Of a stretch of DNA of 64,000 bases, positions 32,865-42,888 are shown piece after piece. The notes below the pieces were generated by a model, which was not told where the DNA came from, made no database searches, and worked only from the letters and a program-made list of their open reading frames with translations. A program made the translations under genes and the position numbers. Source of the stretch: JALHNI01 sp044226365 (GTDB lineage: Bacteria > Acidobacteriota > Terriglobia > Bryobacterales > Bryobacteraceae); assembly GCA_044226365.1 (NCBI GenBank), contig JBGAHE010000012.1, forward strand, positions 29,082 to 93,081, given 5' to 3'. Every line of letters starts with the position of its first letter. Within the stretch, counting starts at the first letter, position 1.

Positions 32865-35414
32865 ATGACTGGCCACGAAATTCGCCAAACGTTTCTCGAC
32901 TTTTTTGCGGCGCGCGGACACCGTCCGGTGCGCTCGTCGTCGCTGGTGCCGCACGACGATCCGACGTTGCTGTTTACCAACGCGGGGATGAATCAGTTCA
33001 AGGATATCTTCCTGGGTCAGGAGAAGCGGGACTATTCGCGGGCGACCACGGCGCAGAAGTGCGTGCGAGCGGGCGGTAAGCATAACGACCTCGAGAATGT
33101 GGGCTACACGCGGCGCCATCATACGTTCTTCGAGATGATGGGCAACTTCAGCTTCGGCGACTACTTCAAGGCGGAAGCGATCGAGTTTGCCTGGGACCTG
33201 GTGACGAAGACGTTCGCGATGCCGAAGGACAAGCTCTACGTCACGGTGTTCCGCGAGGACGATGAGGCGGAAGAGCTGTGGCAGAAGGTGGCGGGCGTGC
33301 CGAAGAGCCGCATCTTCCGGTTGGACGAGAAGGACAATTTCTGGCAGATGGGCGACACGGGGCCGTGCGGTCCGTGTTCGGAGATTCATTTCGACCTGGG
33401 CGAGCACAATGCGGAGCCGGGCCGCGAGCACGAGGAGTTTCCGCTGGACGGCGGCGGACGGTTCGTAGAGATCTGGAACCTGGTGTTCATGCAGTTCGAC
33501 CGGTCGCAGGAAGGCGTGCTGACGCCGCTGCCGCGGCCTTCGATCGACACGGGGCTGGGGCTGGAGCGGGTGGCGGCGATTCTGCAGGGTAAGGTGTCGA
33601 ACTACGAGTGCGACTTACTCGAGCCGATCCGCGGCGAAGCGGCGAATCTGTTCGGCAAGGCGGTGAAGGCGTCGACGCTGAATATCTGCGCGGATCATGC
33701 GCGGGCGTCGGCGTTTCTGATCCATGACGGCGTGGTGCCGGCGAACGAAGGCCGCGGCTATGTGTTGCGCAAGATCATGCGGCGGGCGATGCGGCATGCG
33801 CGCATGGAAGGTTTGCAGGATCCGTTCCTTCATAAGCTGACAACGTTTGTGGCGGACTTCATGCGTCCGGCGTATCCGGAGTTGCTCGAGAGCGTGGAGC
33901 GTGTGGCGCGGATCGTGCGCGAAGAAGAGCTGCGTTACGCGTCGACGTTCCAGGTGGCGGAGCGAATTTTCCACGACGAGGCGAAGTCGGCGCAGGGGGG
34001 GATGATTGGCGGCGCGGCGGCGTTCAAGCTTTACGACACGTACGGCCTGGCGCTCGATGAGCAGCAGGACATGGCGCGCGAGCTGGGTCTGTCGATCGAT
34101 ACCGAAGGCTTTGCGCTGGCGATGGAAGATCAGCGGACGCGCGCGCGGGCATCCTGGAAGGGCGCCGAGAAGGCGGCCGTGAATCCGGCGTTGCAGCCGA
34201 TCAAGGATGCGAACGGCGAGACCAAGTTCCTGGCCTACGATCACACCGAGGCGGTGGGCCAAGTGCTGTACGCGAGCGAGAACGAAGTGGTGCTGGACCA
34301 GACGCCGTTCTATGCGGATTCGGGCGGGCAGGTGGGCGACCATGGCGTGCTGGTGGATGTGGAGACGGGCGAGAAGCTGGCCGACGTCACTGGCGCGGTG
34401 TACGGGCTGCCGAAGCTGATCGTGCACAAAGTGAAGTGGGTGCAGCCGCTGGGCGAGCGCAAGCAGGTGTTGGCGCGGATCGACGGGGAGCGGCGGGCGG
34501 CGACGCGGCGGAATCATACGTCGACGCATTTGTTGCAAGCGGCTTTGCAGAGTGTACTGGGCAAGCACATCAAGCAGGCGGGCAGCGTGGTGGACCCGAC
34601 GCGGCTGCGGTTTGACTTTACGCACTATGCGGGGTTGAGCGCGGAAGAGCGGGCGGCGGTGGAACGCATCATCAACGAGCACATCGTGAAGAACACGGAA
34701 GTGACGACGACGGTGATGGACATCGAGACGGCGCTGAAAACCGGGGCGATGGCGTTGTTCGGTGAGAAGTACGGCGACAGCGTGCGCGTGGTGGACATTC
34801 CGGGTTTTAGCCGCGAACTGTGCGGCGGCACGCATGTGGCGCGTACGGGCGACATCGGCGTGGCGCACATTACTTACGAAGGTTCGATTTCGGCGGGCGT
34901 GCGGCGCATTGAGATCGTGACCGGGCCGGAAGCGGTGATCCAGACGCTGGAAGCGAGCAACGCGGAACTGAAGGCGGAGCTCGATAAGACGAAGGAAGCG
35001 CAGAAGCTGCTGGAGCGTCAGGTGGCGCAGATGAAGGAGCAGATCGCGCACGCGAAGTCCGGATCGCTCGAGTCGGCGGCGCGCGAGGTGAACGGCGTGA
35101 AGGTATTGGCGGCGCGGGCCGATGGGCTGGACCGGGCGCAATTGCGCAACTTAGCCGATGCGCTGCGGAGTAAGTGGCCTTCGGCGGTGATTGTGCTGGC
35201 GTCGGCGGATCATGGCAATATCGCGATTGTGACAGCGGTGACCAAGGATCTGACGAGTAAGGTGCATGCCGGGAAGTTACTCGGGACCGTGGCGCAGGCG
35301 GTGGGCGGCAAGGGCGGCGGCCGGCCGGATATGGCCGAAGGCGGCGGGACGAACGTCGAGGCGTTGGCGGGTGCTTTGGACGCCGTGTATCCGGCCGTCA
35401 GCGCCAGCTTATGA
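32865..35414 (+). CDS. alaS: Alanine--tRNA ligase
   Basis: 849 residues, typical for bacteria, with AGGAG seven bases before the ATG. Class II catalytic core at the N-terminus (TGHEIRQTFLDFFAARGH, NAGMNQFKDIFLG, RHHTFFEMMGNFSFGDYFK, GLGLERVAAILQG). The editing domain has HxxxH in RNHTSTHLLQAAL and CGGTHVARTGD. A coiled-coil C-Ala region (~690-740) leads into the DHHA1 domain, with a glycine-rich GGKGGGRPDMAEGGG end. All zinc-binding and editing residues are present. The stop overlaps the next ATG (ATGA), an unusual coupling with a thiol-disulfide reductase gene. Confidence 0.98.
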   Translation: MTGHEIRQTFLDFFAARGHRPVRSSSLVPHDDPTLLFTNAGMNQFKDIFLGQEKRDYSRATTAQKCVRAGGKHNDLENVGYTRRHHTFFEMMGNFSFGDYFKAEAIEFAWDLVTKTFAMPKDKLYVTVFREDDEAEELWQKVAGVPKSRIFRLDEKDNFWQMGDTGPCGPCSEIHFDLGEHNAEPGREHEEFPLDGGGRFVEIWNLVFMQFDRSQEGVLTPLPRPSIDTGLGLERVAAILQGKVSNYECDLLEPIRGEAANLFGKAVKASTLNICADHARASAFLIHDGVVPANEGRGYVLRKIMRRAMRHARMEGLQDPFLHKLTTFVADFMRPAYPELLESVERVARIVREEELRYASTFQVAERIFHDEAKSAQGGMIGGAAAFKLYDTYGLALDEQQDMARELGLSIDTEGFALAMEDQRTRARASWKGAEKAAVNPALQPIKDANGETKFLAYDHTEAVGQVLYASENEVVLDQTPFYADSGGQVGDHGVLVDVETGEKLADVTGAVYGLPKLIVHKVKWVQPLGERKQVLARIDGERRAATRRNHTSTHLLQAALQSVLGKHIKQAGSVVDPTRLRFDFTHYAGLSAEERAAVERIINEHIVKNTEVTTTVMDIETALKTGAMALFGEKYGDSVRVVDIPGFSRELCGGTHVARTGDIGVAHITYEGSISAGVRRIEIVTGPEAVIQTLEASNAELKAELDKTKEAQKLLERQVAQMKEQIAHAKSGSLESAAREVNGVKVLAARADGLDRAQLRNLADALRSKWPSAVIVLASADHGNIAIVTAVTKDLTSKVHAGKLLGTVAQAVGGKGGGRPDMAEGGGTNVEALAGALDAVYPAVSASL

Positions 35415-36400
35415 GCTCTGTCGAATTCGATGTGGTGATCGTCGGGGCGGGGCCTACGGGCCTCGCCTGCGGGATCGAACTGAGCAAGCGCGGCCTGAAG
35501 GTGGTGTTGCTCGATAAAGGCTGCGTCGTCAATTCGCTGTACCACTATCCGACGAACATGGTGTTCTTCACGACGCCGGAGTTGCTGGAGATCGGCAACA
35601 TTCCGATGACGTCGCTGAACGAGAAGCCGGGGCGGACTGAAGCTCTGAAGTATTACCGGCGCGTGGCGGATCATTACGGGCTGGACGTGCGGCAGTATCA
35701 GCACGTGGATGCGGCGGAGGGGACCGACGGGGCGTTTGTGGTGCAGGCGCACGATATCAATGGCGTGGCTTCCACTTACACGTCGCGCAAGGTAATTCTT
35801 TCGACCGGGTTCTATGACGTACCGAACTTACTCGGCGTCCCGGGCGAGGATCTGCCGAAGGTGATCCATTACTACAAGGAGCCGCATCCTTATTACAACC
35901 AGGACGTGGTCGTGATCGGGGCGAAGAACTCGGCGGCGATCGCGGCGCTGGAACTGTGGTGGAGCGGGGCGCGGGTGACACTGGTGCATCGAGGGGCGGA
36001 ACTGCACCGGCACATCAAGTACTGGATTATGCCGAACATCGCGAACCGGATCAAGAACGGCGAGATCCCGGCGTACTTCAATACGAAGGTGAGGGCGATC
36101 ACGCCGGGGACGGTGGAACTGGAGACGCCGGAGGGGCCGAAGTCGCTGAAGAACGACTACGTGTTCGCGATGACGGGGTACCGGCCGGACTTCGGTTTTC
36201 TCGAAAAATGCGGGGTGACGCTGAACGCGGAGACGCAGAGGCCGGACGTCGATTCCGCTACACTGGAAAGCGCGAGGAAGGGACTTTTTCTGGCCGGCGT
36301 GATCGTGGCTGGAGTTCACACCTCGGAGATCTTCATTGAGAATGGCCGATTCCACGGTAACCAGATTGCCGAGGCCATCGCCTCCCAGTTGAAAGGCTGA
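35411..36400 (+). CDS. ypdA: YpdA/Bdr-family FAD/NAD(P)-binding disulfide reductase
   Basis: 329 residues. An N-terminal FAD-binding Rossmann motif (VVIVGAGPTGLACGIE, residues ~8-23) is followed by KGCVVNSLYHYPTNMVFF, characteristic of YpdA, and by a second Rossmann motif, VVVIGAKNSAAIAALELWW (~residue 160). The C-terminal GLFLAGVIVAG..TSEIFIENGR matches the family. YpdA reduces bacillithiol disulfide in Firmicutes, so a bacillithiol-type thiol system is implied, though biosynthesis genes are not in the window. The gene overlaps alaS by four bases and should be co-translated with it. Confidence 0.85.
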   Translation: MSSVEFDVVIVGAGPTGLACGIELSKRGLKVVLLDKGCVVNSLYHYPTNMVFFTTPELLEIGNIPMTSLNEKPGRTEALKYYRRVADHYGLDVRQYQHVDAAEGTDGAFVVQAHDINGVASTYTSRKVILSTGFYDVPNLLGVPGEDLPKVIHYYKEPHPYYNQDVVVIGAKNSAAIAALELWWSGARVTLVHRGAELHRHIKYWIMPNIANRIKNGEIPAYFNTKVRAITPGTVELETPEGPKSLKNDYVFAMTGYRPDFGFLEKCGVTLNAETQRPDVDSATLESARKGLFLAGVIVAGVHTSEIFIENGRFHGNQIAEAIASQLKG

Positions 36401-36403
36401 CAT

Positions 36404-37261
36404 ATGTTACTTCGCAGAGACTTTACGAAATTGGCCCTCGCGGCGACCGCCGCGGCCCCGGCCTTTGGCAAGATCAATTCGGTGGTGGGTGGGGTGCCGC
36501 TCGGCGCGCAGAGCTACAGCTTCCGGGACCGGGACGTGGACGGCGCGGTCGCCGCGATGAAGGAAATCGGGATCGGCTACACGGAGCTGTTCAGCGGCCA
36601 TGTGGAGCCGAAGGTGGAGCGCGGTCCGGCGGGCCAAGCGCAGTTGAAGGAATGGCGCCTGGGCGTGAAGAAGGACGACATCGCGAAGATCAAGGCGAAG
36701 TTCGACGCGGCGGGCATCAATGTCTACGCGTTCAACTATTCGTTCCGCGATAATTTTACCGACGAAGAGATCGACAAGGGCTTCCTGATCGCCAAGTGGC
36801 TGGGCGCGAAGTACATCACGGCGAGCGCGAATGTGGCGACGGCGAAGCGCGTGGCGCCGGCGGCGGCGAAGCACAAGATGATCGTGGGGATGCACAACCA
36901 TTCGCGCATCGTGCCGAATGAGTTTGCGACGGCGGAGAACTTTGCCACGGCGATGGCGGAAGGTCCGTACATCGGCATCAACCTGGACATCGGCCACTTT
37001 ACGGCGGCGAACTTCGACCCGGTCAGCTACATGAAGGAGCATCACGACAAGATCGTGACGATTCATCTGAAGGACCGCAAGAAGAACCAGGGCGACAACG
37101 TGCCGTTCGGCCAGGGCGACACGAAGATCAAGGAAGTGTTGCTGCAGATGAAGGCCAACAAGTGGAAGATTCCGGCCATGATCGAGTACGAGTACAAGGG
37201 TGCGGACACCGTCGTCGAAGTGAAGAAGTGCTTCGAGTATTGCAAGGCGATTCTCGCCTAA
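36404..37261 (+). CDS. Sugar phosphate isomerase/epimerase-like TIM-barrel protein with leader
   Basis: 285 residues. An N-terminal RRDFTKLALAATAAAPAFG leader has a Tat-like pattern and precedes the xylose-isomerase-like TIM barrel: PLGAQSYSFRDRDVDGAVAAM, GYTELFSGHVEP, MVGMHNHSRIVPNEF, LDIGHFTAANFDP, IVTIHLKDRK and a C-terminal AMIEYEYKGAD. Metal-binding Glu/His/Asp positions of the family appear conserved. Acidobacteria and Planctomycetes carry many exported members of unknown substrate. It starts three bases after ypdA, so it may share the alaS transcript, and ends at a strong terminator. Confidence 0.87.
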   Translation: MLLRRDFTKLALAATAAAPAFGKINSVVGGVPLGAQSYSFRDRDVDGAVAAMKEIGIGYTELFSGHVEPKVERGPAGQAQLKEWRLGVKKDDIAKIKAKFDAAGINVYAFNYSFRDNFTDEEIDKGFLIAKWLGAKYITASANVATAKRVAPAAAKHKMIVGMHNHSRIVPNEFATAENFATAMAEGPYIGINLDIGHFTAANFDPVSYMKEHHDKIVTIHLKDRKKNQGDNVPFGQGDTKIKEVLLQMKANKWKIPAMIEYEYKGADTVVEVKKCFEYCKAILA

Positions 37262-37278
37262 GGCGCTGAACAAAGAAG

Positions 37279-37316
37279 AAGGGCTCGCGGAGACGATCCG
37301 CGAGCCCTTTGTTTTT
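37279..37316 (+). terminator. Rho-independent terminator
   Basis: AAGGGCTCGCGGA pairs with TCCGCGAGCCCTT around loop GACGA, followed by TTTGTTTTT, 17 bases after the isomerase stop. It closes the alaS-ypdA-isomerase unit and can serve the convergent zinc-ribbon gene in reverse. Confidence 0.88.
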
Positions 37317-37328
37317 GGTGGCCCGAGG

Positions 37329-38102
37329 TTAGGGCTGGAGGATGTTGAAGGTGGCGGTGAGGAACTGCCAGTCCGGAAGCTCGTAGGCGCGGAGGGAGGT
37401 CTTGACGGGGATGGTCATGTCCTTGGCTTCGTAGGGGCCGACGCCGGAGACGGGCGTTTTGACGGTGAACATGGGAGCTTCGTCGGGCTTGGCGTTCTTG
37501 GCGCGGACCTGGAGTTCGAGGTCGAAGGGGGCGATGTCGCCGGCCGAGTGGTTGACGACGATGAACTTGAGTTGGACCTGCTGTTTGCTTTCGACGATGC
37601 GGAAGCCGACGACTTCGATGTACTTGGCGAGCGGGCTATTGGTGGGGGCGGAGGGCGATTCGAGGGCGGCTGGCGAGTCGGCGGCGGTGGTCTTATCGCG
37701 CATGAAGTGGAGGACGCCGAAGCCGAGAGCGGCGACGCCGGCGATCGACAGGACGGCGATCAACCAACTGGGCATGCCACCGGCGGGCGGAGGCGGGGCG
37801 CCGTAGTTGTAGCTGGACATGGGGGGCGCGGTTTCCGTGGGCGCGGTGCCGACCAGCGGAGGCTGGGTGTAGGTGGCTGGGGGAGGCGCGGCCTGCGTGA
37901 TGTAGGGCTGGGGGGCGGGCGCCGTGTATTGCGGCTGGGGCGCGTACTGCTGCGGCGGAGGCGCCGCAACCTGCGCCGGAGCGACGGGAGCGGGGGCAGG
38001 CGCAGGGGCCGCCGCGGCTTTCTCGCGCGCCGCGCAGTTGGGACAATCGTTATAGGAGGGGGGAACCTCCGTACCGCACTTCGGACAGATCCACGTGAAC
38101 AT
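37329..38102 (-). CDS. Zinc-ribbon membrane protein with Pro/Ala/Gln-rich linker
   Basis: 257 residues from the ATG at 38102, where the zinc ribbon begins. CPKCG and CPNCA (residues 6-10 and 20-24) form a four-Cys zinc ribbon. A long low-complexity Ala/Pro/Gln/Tyr linker (~30-110) leads to one transmembrane helix (SWLIAVLSIAGVAALGFGVLHFM), then a ~120-residue extracytoplasmic beta-rich domain (KYIEVVGFRIVES, VVNHSAGDIAPFDLELQV) resembling DUF2393/FxLYD-like folds. The topology is cytoplasmic ribbon with external sandwich. Function unknown; relatives are annotated only as zinc-ribbon proteins. Confidence 0.8.
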   Translation of the reverse strand: MFTWICPKCGTEVPPSYNDCPNCAAREKAAAAPAPAPAPVAPAQVAAPPPQQYAPQPQYTAPAPQPYITQAAPPPATYTQPPLVGTAPTETAPPMSSYNYGAPPPPAGGMPSWLIAVLSIAGVAALGFGVLHFMRDKTTAADSPAALESPSAPTNSPLAKYIEVVGFRIVESKQQVQLKFIVVNHSAGDIAPFDLELQVRAKNAKPDEAPMFTVKTPVSGVGPYEAKDMTIPVKTSLRAYELPDWQFLTATFNILQP

Positions 38103-38150
38103 GCTTGCCTCTAGAACTAGTGTAGGATGCCGTCGAAGTGACGTGCGCGC

Positions 38151-38771
38151 GTGGGGAAGAGTTTCTTGAGTTATTTGAAGTTCTATCGCGAGGCGCGCGG
38201 ACCGGCACGCCGCGTGGCGGTATTTCCGGGGAGCTTCAATCCGCCGACGTGCGCGCACTTAGCGTTGGCCGAACGGGCGGCGGAAGTGATGGACGAAGTG
38301 ATCTTCGTGCTGCCCGAGGCCTTTCCGCACAAGAGCTTCGAGGGGGTGGGTTTCGAGGGGCGGCTGGAGTTGCTGTTGAAGACCGCGCAGCATCCGCGTT
38401 TCACCGTGGCGAGTACGCCGCGAGGCCTGTTTATCGAGATTGCGCGCGCGTTGCGACCGTATCGGGCAGAGGCATCACTGCACTTTCTGTGCGGACGCGA
38501 TGCGGCGGAGCGGATCGTGAATTGGGACTACGGCGAACCCGAGGCGTTTGCGGGAATGCTGCGGGAGTTTCAACTGTTGGTGGCCGCGCGCGGGGGAGCG
38601 TACGAGCCTCCGGCGAGCTTGGCGCATGGGATCGCCGCGTTGGAACTGGAACGCGACTATGCGGAGGTGTCCGCGACGGAGGTGCGGCGGCGGGTGTTGC
38701 TGGCGGATGACTGCTTGGATCTGCTGCCGCCCGCGATCATCGACGACGTGCGGCGGCTGTACGGAGCCTAG
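38151..38771 (+). CDS. NadD-like nicotinate-nucleotide adenylyltransferase / cytidylyltransferase-fold protein
   Basis: 206 residues from a GTG; a TTG at 38166, with GGGGAAGAG upstream, is an equally possible start. The nucleotidyltransferase HxGH-type motif appears as FPGSFNPPTCAHL, with Cys replacing the first His, and the C-terminal SATEVRRR corresponds to the ISSTxIR motif that binds ATP phosphates. Length and order fit NadD, which makes nicotinate adenine dinucleotide. The altered HxGH motif (TCAH) means that specificity is uncertain. The 3' end overlaps the convergent apbE stop by four bases. Confidence 0.72.
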   Translation: MGKSFLSYLKFYREARGPARRVAVFPGSFNPPTCAHLALAERAAEVMDEVIFVLPEAFPHKSFEGVGFEGRLELLLKTAQHPRFTVASTPRGLFIEIARALRPYRAEASLHFLCGRDAAERIVNWDYGEPEAFAGMLREFQLLVAARGGAYEPPASLAHGIAALELERDYAEVSATEVRRRVLLADDCLDLLPPAIIDDVRRLYGA

Positions 38772-39594
38772 GCCTGCTTGGCGTAGACTTGCGCGCCATA
38801 GCGGCGGGCAAGCCGGGTGCCTTCGGGGATGCCGAGCAGACAGACGACGGTGGCGAGGGCATCGGAGAGAATGCCGTGACGAGCGACGACGCTGGCGATG
38901 ACGTGGTTGGTGAGGCCGTAGCCGGTGCGCGGGTCGACGATGTGGGAATAGCGTTGGCCGTCGGCTTCCAGGTACTGTTCGGTGTCGCCGGAGGTGGAGA
39001 CCGCACGGTGCTGGAGGGGAATGACGCGGCCATCGACGGCATCGAGGCGCACGCGCCAGGCGGGTTGGCCATGGGGCGGACCGCTGGCGGCGAGGTCGCC
39101 GCTGACGGCGATGAGGGCGCGGGGTTCGCCGGCGGCCTGGAGGATACGGAGGGCTTCGTCGGCGGCGTAGCCTTTGGCGATGGCGCCGAGGTCGAGGCGA
39201 TTTTCGTGTTGCTGGCGGGCGGCGGCAATGGCTTCGGCAGTGGGGAGGCGACGGGCTTGGCGGGCGGCGCGCCAGAGGTCGTAGAGAGCGGTGCGGGTGG
39301 GGTCGAAGGCGCCGTGGGTGTCGCGGGTGAGGCGTTGGGAGAGGTCGAGGAGACGGCGGAGATCGGGGCTGGGATGGGCGGGGTCGAAGTGATTCACTTC
39401 GCTTTGCGGAAGGTAGTTGGAAAGGCGGAGGTCGAGTTCATGGATGCGGGCGAAGGCGCGGGTGAGAGCGGCTTGCGCGCGGTCCGGCTGAGTGGTGGAG
39501 ACGGTGATGCGGACGAGCGTGCCCATGTGGGGTTCGGCACGCTCGAGCCGTTGCGCGGTGGGGGTGGCGGCAGCGAGGAGGAGATGACGGCGGG

Positions 39595-39598
<4 letters not shown>
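38768..39598 (-). CDS. apbE: ApbE-family FAD:protein FMN transferase
   Basis: 276 residues from a GTG at 39598 that overlaps the upstream stop (GTGA). A Tat-like start (TRRHLLLAAATP) is followed by EPHMGTLVRITV, LDLGAIAKGYAADEAL (~residue 145) and the conserved IVDPRTGYGL near residue 225, which binds Mg-FAD. ApbE attaches FMN to Thr/Ser of redox proteins such as NQR or RNF subunits in the periplasm. No target flavoprotein with a clear acceptor motif is adjacent; the neighbour upstream is an FGE-like cytochrome protein, an uncommon pairing. Confidence 0.88.
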
Positions 39599-40836
<1,238 letters not shown>

Positions 40837-40873
40837 TACTTTGATGCTAGCGCGGCCACGCTATTCTGGCGAG

Positions 40874-42739
40874 ATGAGCCGCCTGCTGTTGTGCCTGCTG
40901 ACTGCCGTTTGCGCCTTTCCTCAGGGGTTGGAGTGGATCAAGGCGAATTACACGAAGTACGAATACCGGGTGCCCATGCGGGATGGGGTGAAGCTGTTCA
41001 CGTCGGTGTATGTGCCGAAGGAGCAGACGCGGGCGTGGCCGATCGTGCTGATGCGGACGCCGTATGGGGTGGCGCCTTACGGGCCGGATCAGTATCGGGA
41101 GCAGATGGGGCCGAATCCATGGCTGGCGGAGGATCAGTACATCTTCGTCTTTCAGGATGTGCGCGGGACGCGGATGAGCGAGGGCACGTTCGTCAACATG
41201 ACGCCGCACAAGGCGACCAAGGCGGCGCGGGACTTCGATGAGAGTACGGATACGTACGACACCATCGAGTGGCTGGTGAAGCAGCTGCCGAACAATAACG
41301 GGCGGGTATGTACGTGGGGCTCGTCGTATCCGGGCTTCTATACGGCGGCGGGCATGATCGATGCGCATCCGGCGCACAAGTGCGCGGTGCCGCAGGCGCC
41401 GATCATGGACTGGTTTACGGGCGATGATTTCCATCACAACGGCGCGCTGTTTCTGCCGCATGCGTTCAACTTTCTGGCGAGCTTCGGCAGGCCGAGGCCG
41501 GAACCTAAGACGACGGCGGCGGATCGGTTCGACCATAAGACGCCGGATGGCTACGACTTCTTTTTACGGCTGGGTCCGCTGGTGAATGCGAACGAGCGGT
41601 ACTTCAAGAACGATGTGGCGTTCTGGAACGAGATGATGAAGAACGACGTTTATAACGAGTTCTGGAAGTCGCGCAATCTGCGGACGCATGTGAAGGGGAT
41701 TAAGCCGGCGGTGCTGACGGTGGGCGGCTGGTTCGATGCGGAGAATCTGTATGGGGCGCTGCAGCTATTCAAGACGCTGGAGAAGCAGAGCGCGGGGACG
41801 GAGCATACGTTGGTGATGGGGCCGTGGTGCCATGGGTGTTGGTATCGGTCCGGGACGGGGGAGAAGTTGGGGGACATTCCGTTCAACGCGGCGACGGGGC
41901 CCTGGTATCAGCAGAACATCGAGTTTCCCTTTTTGCGGAAGCATCTGAAGGGGGAGGGCGACTGGAAGCCGGCCAAGACGGTGCTGTTTGAGACGGGCGT
42001 GAATCAATGGCGGCAGTTGGATCAATGGCCGCCGGCGAATGCGAAGGCGCGGACCCTGTATCTGCGGGCGAACGGCGGGTTGAGCTTTGAACCGCCGGCG
42101 GAGGGGACGGCGTTCGATGAGTACGTGAGCGACCCGGCGAAACCGGTGCCGTATATCGACAAGACGGCGCCGGGCATGATGGTGGAGTACATGACGGCGG
42201 ATCAGCGGTTCGCTTCGCGGCGGCCCGATGTACTGACGTATGTGACGCCGGAACTCGACGAGGATCTGACGGTGGCGGGTGAGTTGGCGCATGACCTGTG
42301 GGTGTCGACGACGGGGACGGATGCGGACTTCATCGTGAAGCTGATCGATGTGTATCCGGACAATTATCCGGATCCGAATCCGAACCCGACGGGCGTGCGG
42401 ATGGGCGGCTATCAGCAACTGATTCGGGGCGAGGTGATGCGCGGGAAGTTCCGCGAGAGCTTCGAGAAGCCGGTGGCGTTTAGGCCGGGGGAGGCGGCGG
42501 AGGTGAAGTTCACCGCGAACGATGTCTTCCATACGTTCCGGGCGGGACACCGGATCATGGTGCAGATTCAGAGCACGTGGTTTCCGCTGGTGGACCGGAA
42601 TCCGCAGCAGTTCCTGAACATCAACCTGGCGAAGGAAAGCGACTTCCGGAAGGCGACGCAGCGCGTGTATCGATCGACGGCGATGCCGACGCAGATCCGG
42701 TTGCGGGTGGTACCGCGCGTTGGGGAGACGACGCGATAG
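40874..42739 (+). CDS. Secreted CocE/NonD-family (X-Pro dipeptidyl-peptidase-like) hydrolase
   Basis: 621 residues from an ATG at 40874 that begins a signal peptide (MSRLLLCLLTAVCAFPQG); the longer upstream frame overlaps the divergent gene. The alpha/beta-hydrolase core has VPMRDGVKLFTSVYVP, FQDVRGTRMSEG, the nucleophile elbow GSSYPGF (~residue 150) and a GPWCHG His segment (~residue 315). The C-terminal jelly-roll (residues ~430-610) includes ELAHDLWVSTTGTDADF and HRIMVQIQSTWFP. The family hydrolyses acyl-amides and esters such as cocaine or glutaryl-cephalosporins in characterised members. Substrate here is unknown. A tRNA gene follows 18 bases downstream. Confidence 0.88.
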   Translation: MSRLLLCLLTAVCAFPQGLEWIKANYTKYEYRVPMRDGVKLFTSVYVPKEQTRAWPIVLMRTPYGVAPYGPDQYREQMGPNPWLAEDQYIFVFQDVRGTRMSEGTFVNMTPHKATKAARDFDESTDTYDTIEWLVKQLPNNNGRVCTWGSSYPGFYTAAGMIDAHPAHKCAVPQAPIMDWFTGDDFHHNGALFLPHAFNFLASFGRPRPEPKTTAADRFDHKTPDGYDFFLRLGPLVNANERYFKNDVAFWNEMMKNDVYNEFWKSRNLRTHVKGIKPAVLTVGGWFDAENLYGALQLFKTLEKQSAGTEHTLVMGPWCHGCWYRSGTGEKLGDIPFNAATGPWYQQNIEFPFLRKHLKGEGDWKPAKTVLFETGVNQWRQLDQWPPANAKARTLYLRANGGLSFEPPAEGTAFDEYVSDPAKPVPYIDKTAPGMMVEYMTADQRFASRRPDVLTYVTPELDEDLTVAGELAHDLWVSTTGTDADFIVKLIDVYPDNYPDPNPNPTGVRMGGYQQLIRGEVMRGKFRESFEKPVAFRPGEAAEVKFTANDVFHTFRAGHRIMVQIQSTWFPLVDRNPQQFLNINLAKESDFRKATQRVYRSTAMPTQIRLRVVPRVGETTR

Positions 42740-42757
42740 AATGGGCTCAATCGATGT

Positions 42758-42834
42758 GCGCCTGTAGCTCAGCTGGATAGAGCAAATGGCTTCGAACCAT
42801 TAGGTCGGGAGTTCGAATCTCTCCGGGCGCACCA
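42758..42834 (+). tRNA. tRNA-Arg (anticodon TCG)
   Basis: A 77-base cloverleaf: acceptor GCGCCTG pairs with CGGGCGC (one G-T), discriminator A and encoded CCA. Anticodon stem AATGG/CCATT holds loop CTTCGAA, so the anticodon TCG is at 42792-42794 and reads CGA. Confidence 0.94.
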
Positions 42835-42888
42835 CCCTCGAAGTTCCCCCTTTACTTTCGTGACGGGTCGATATAGGTTAGGAACGCT

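Noticed and set aside
31272..33431. 719-residue minus-strand frame covering DUF1080, the NHL gene and the start of alaS
   Set aside because: Only the last 210 residues (from ATG 31904) show family similarity and a signal peptide; the rest is Ser/Pro/Ala-rich shadow of other frames.
42758..42834. Selenocysteine tRNA (selC) as support for the CxxU gene
   Set aside because: The anticodon is TCG (Arg) and the acceptor arm has normal length; it is not selC.
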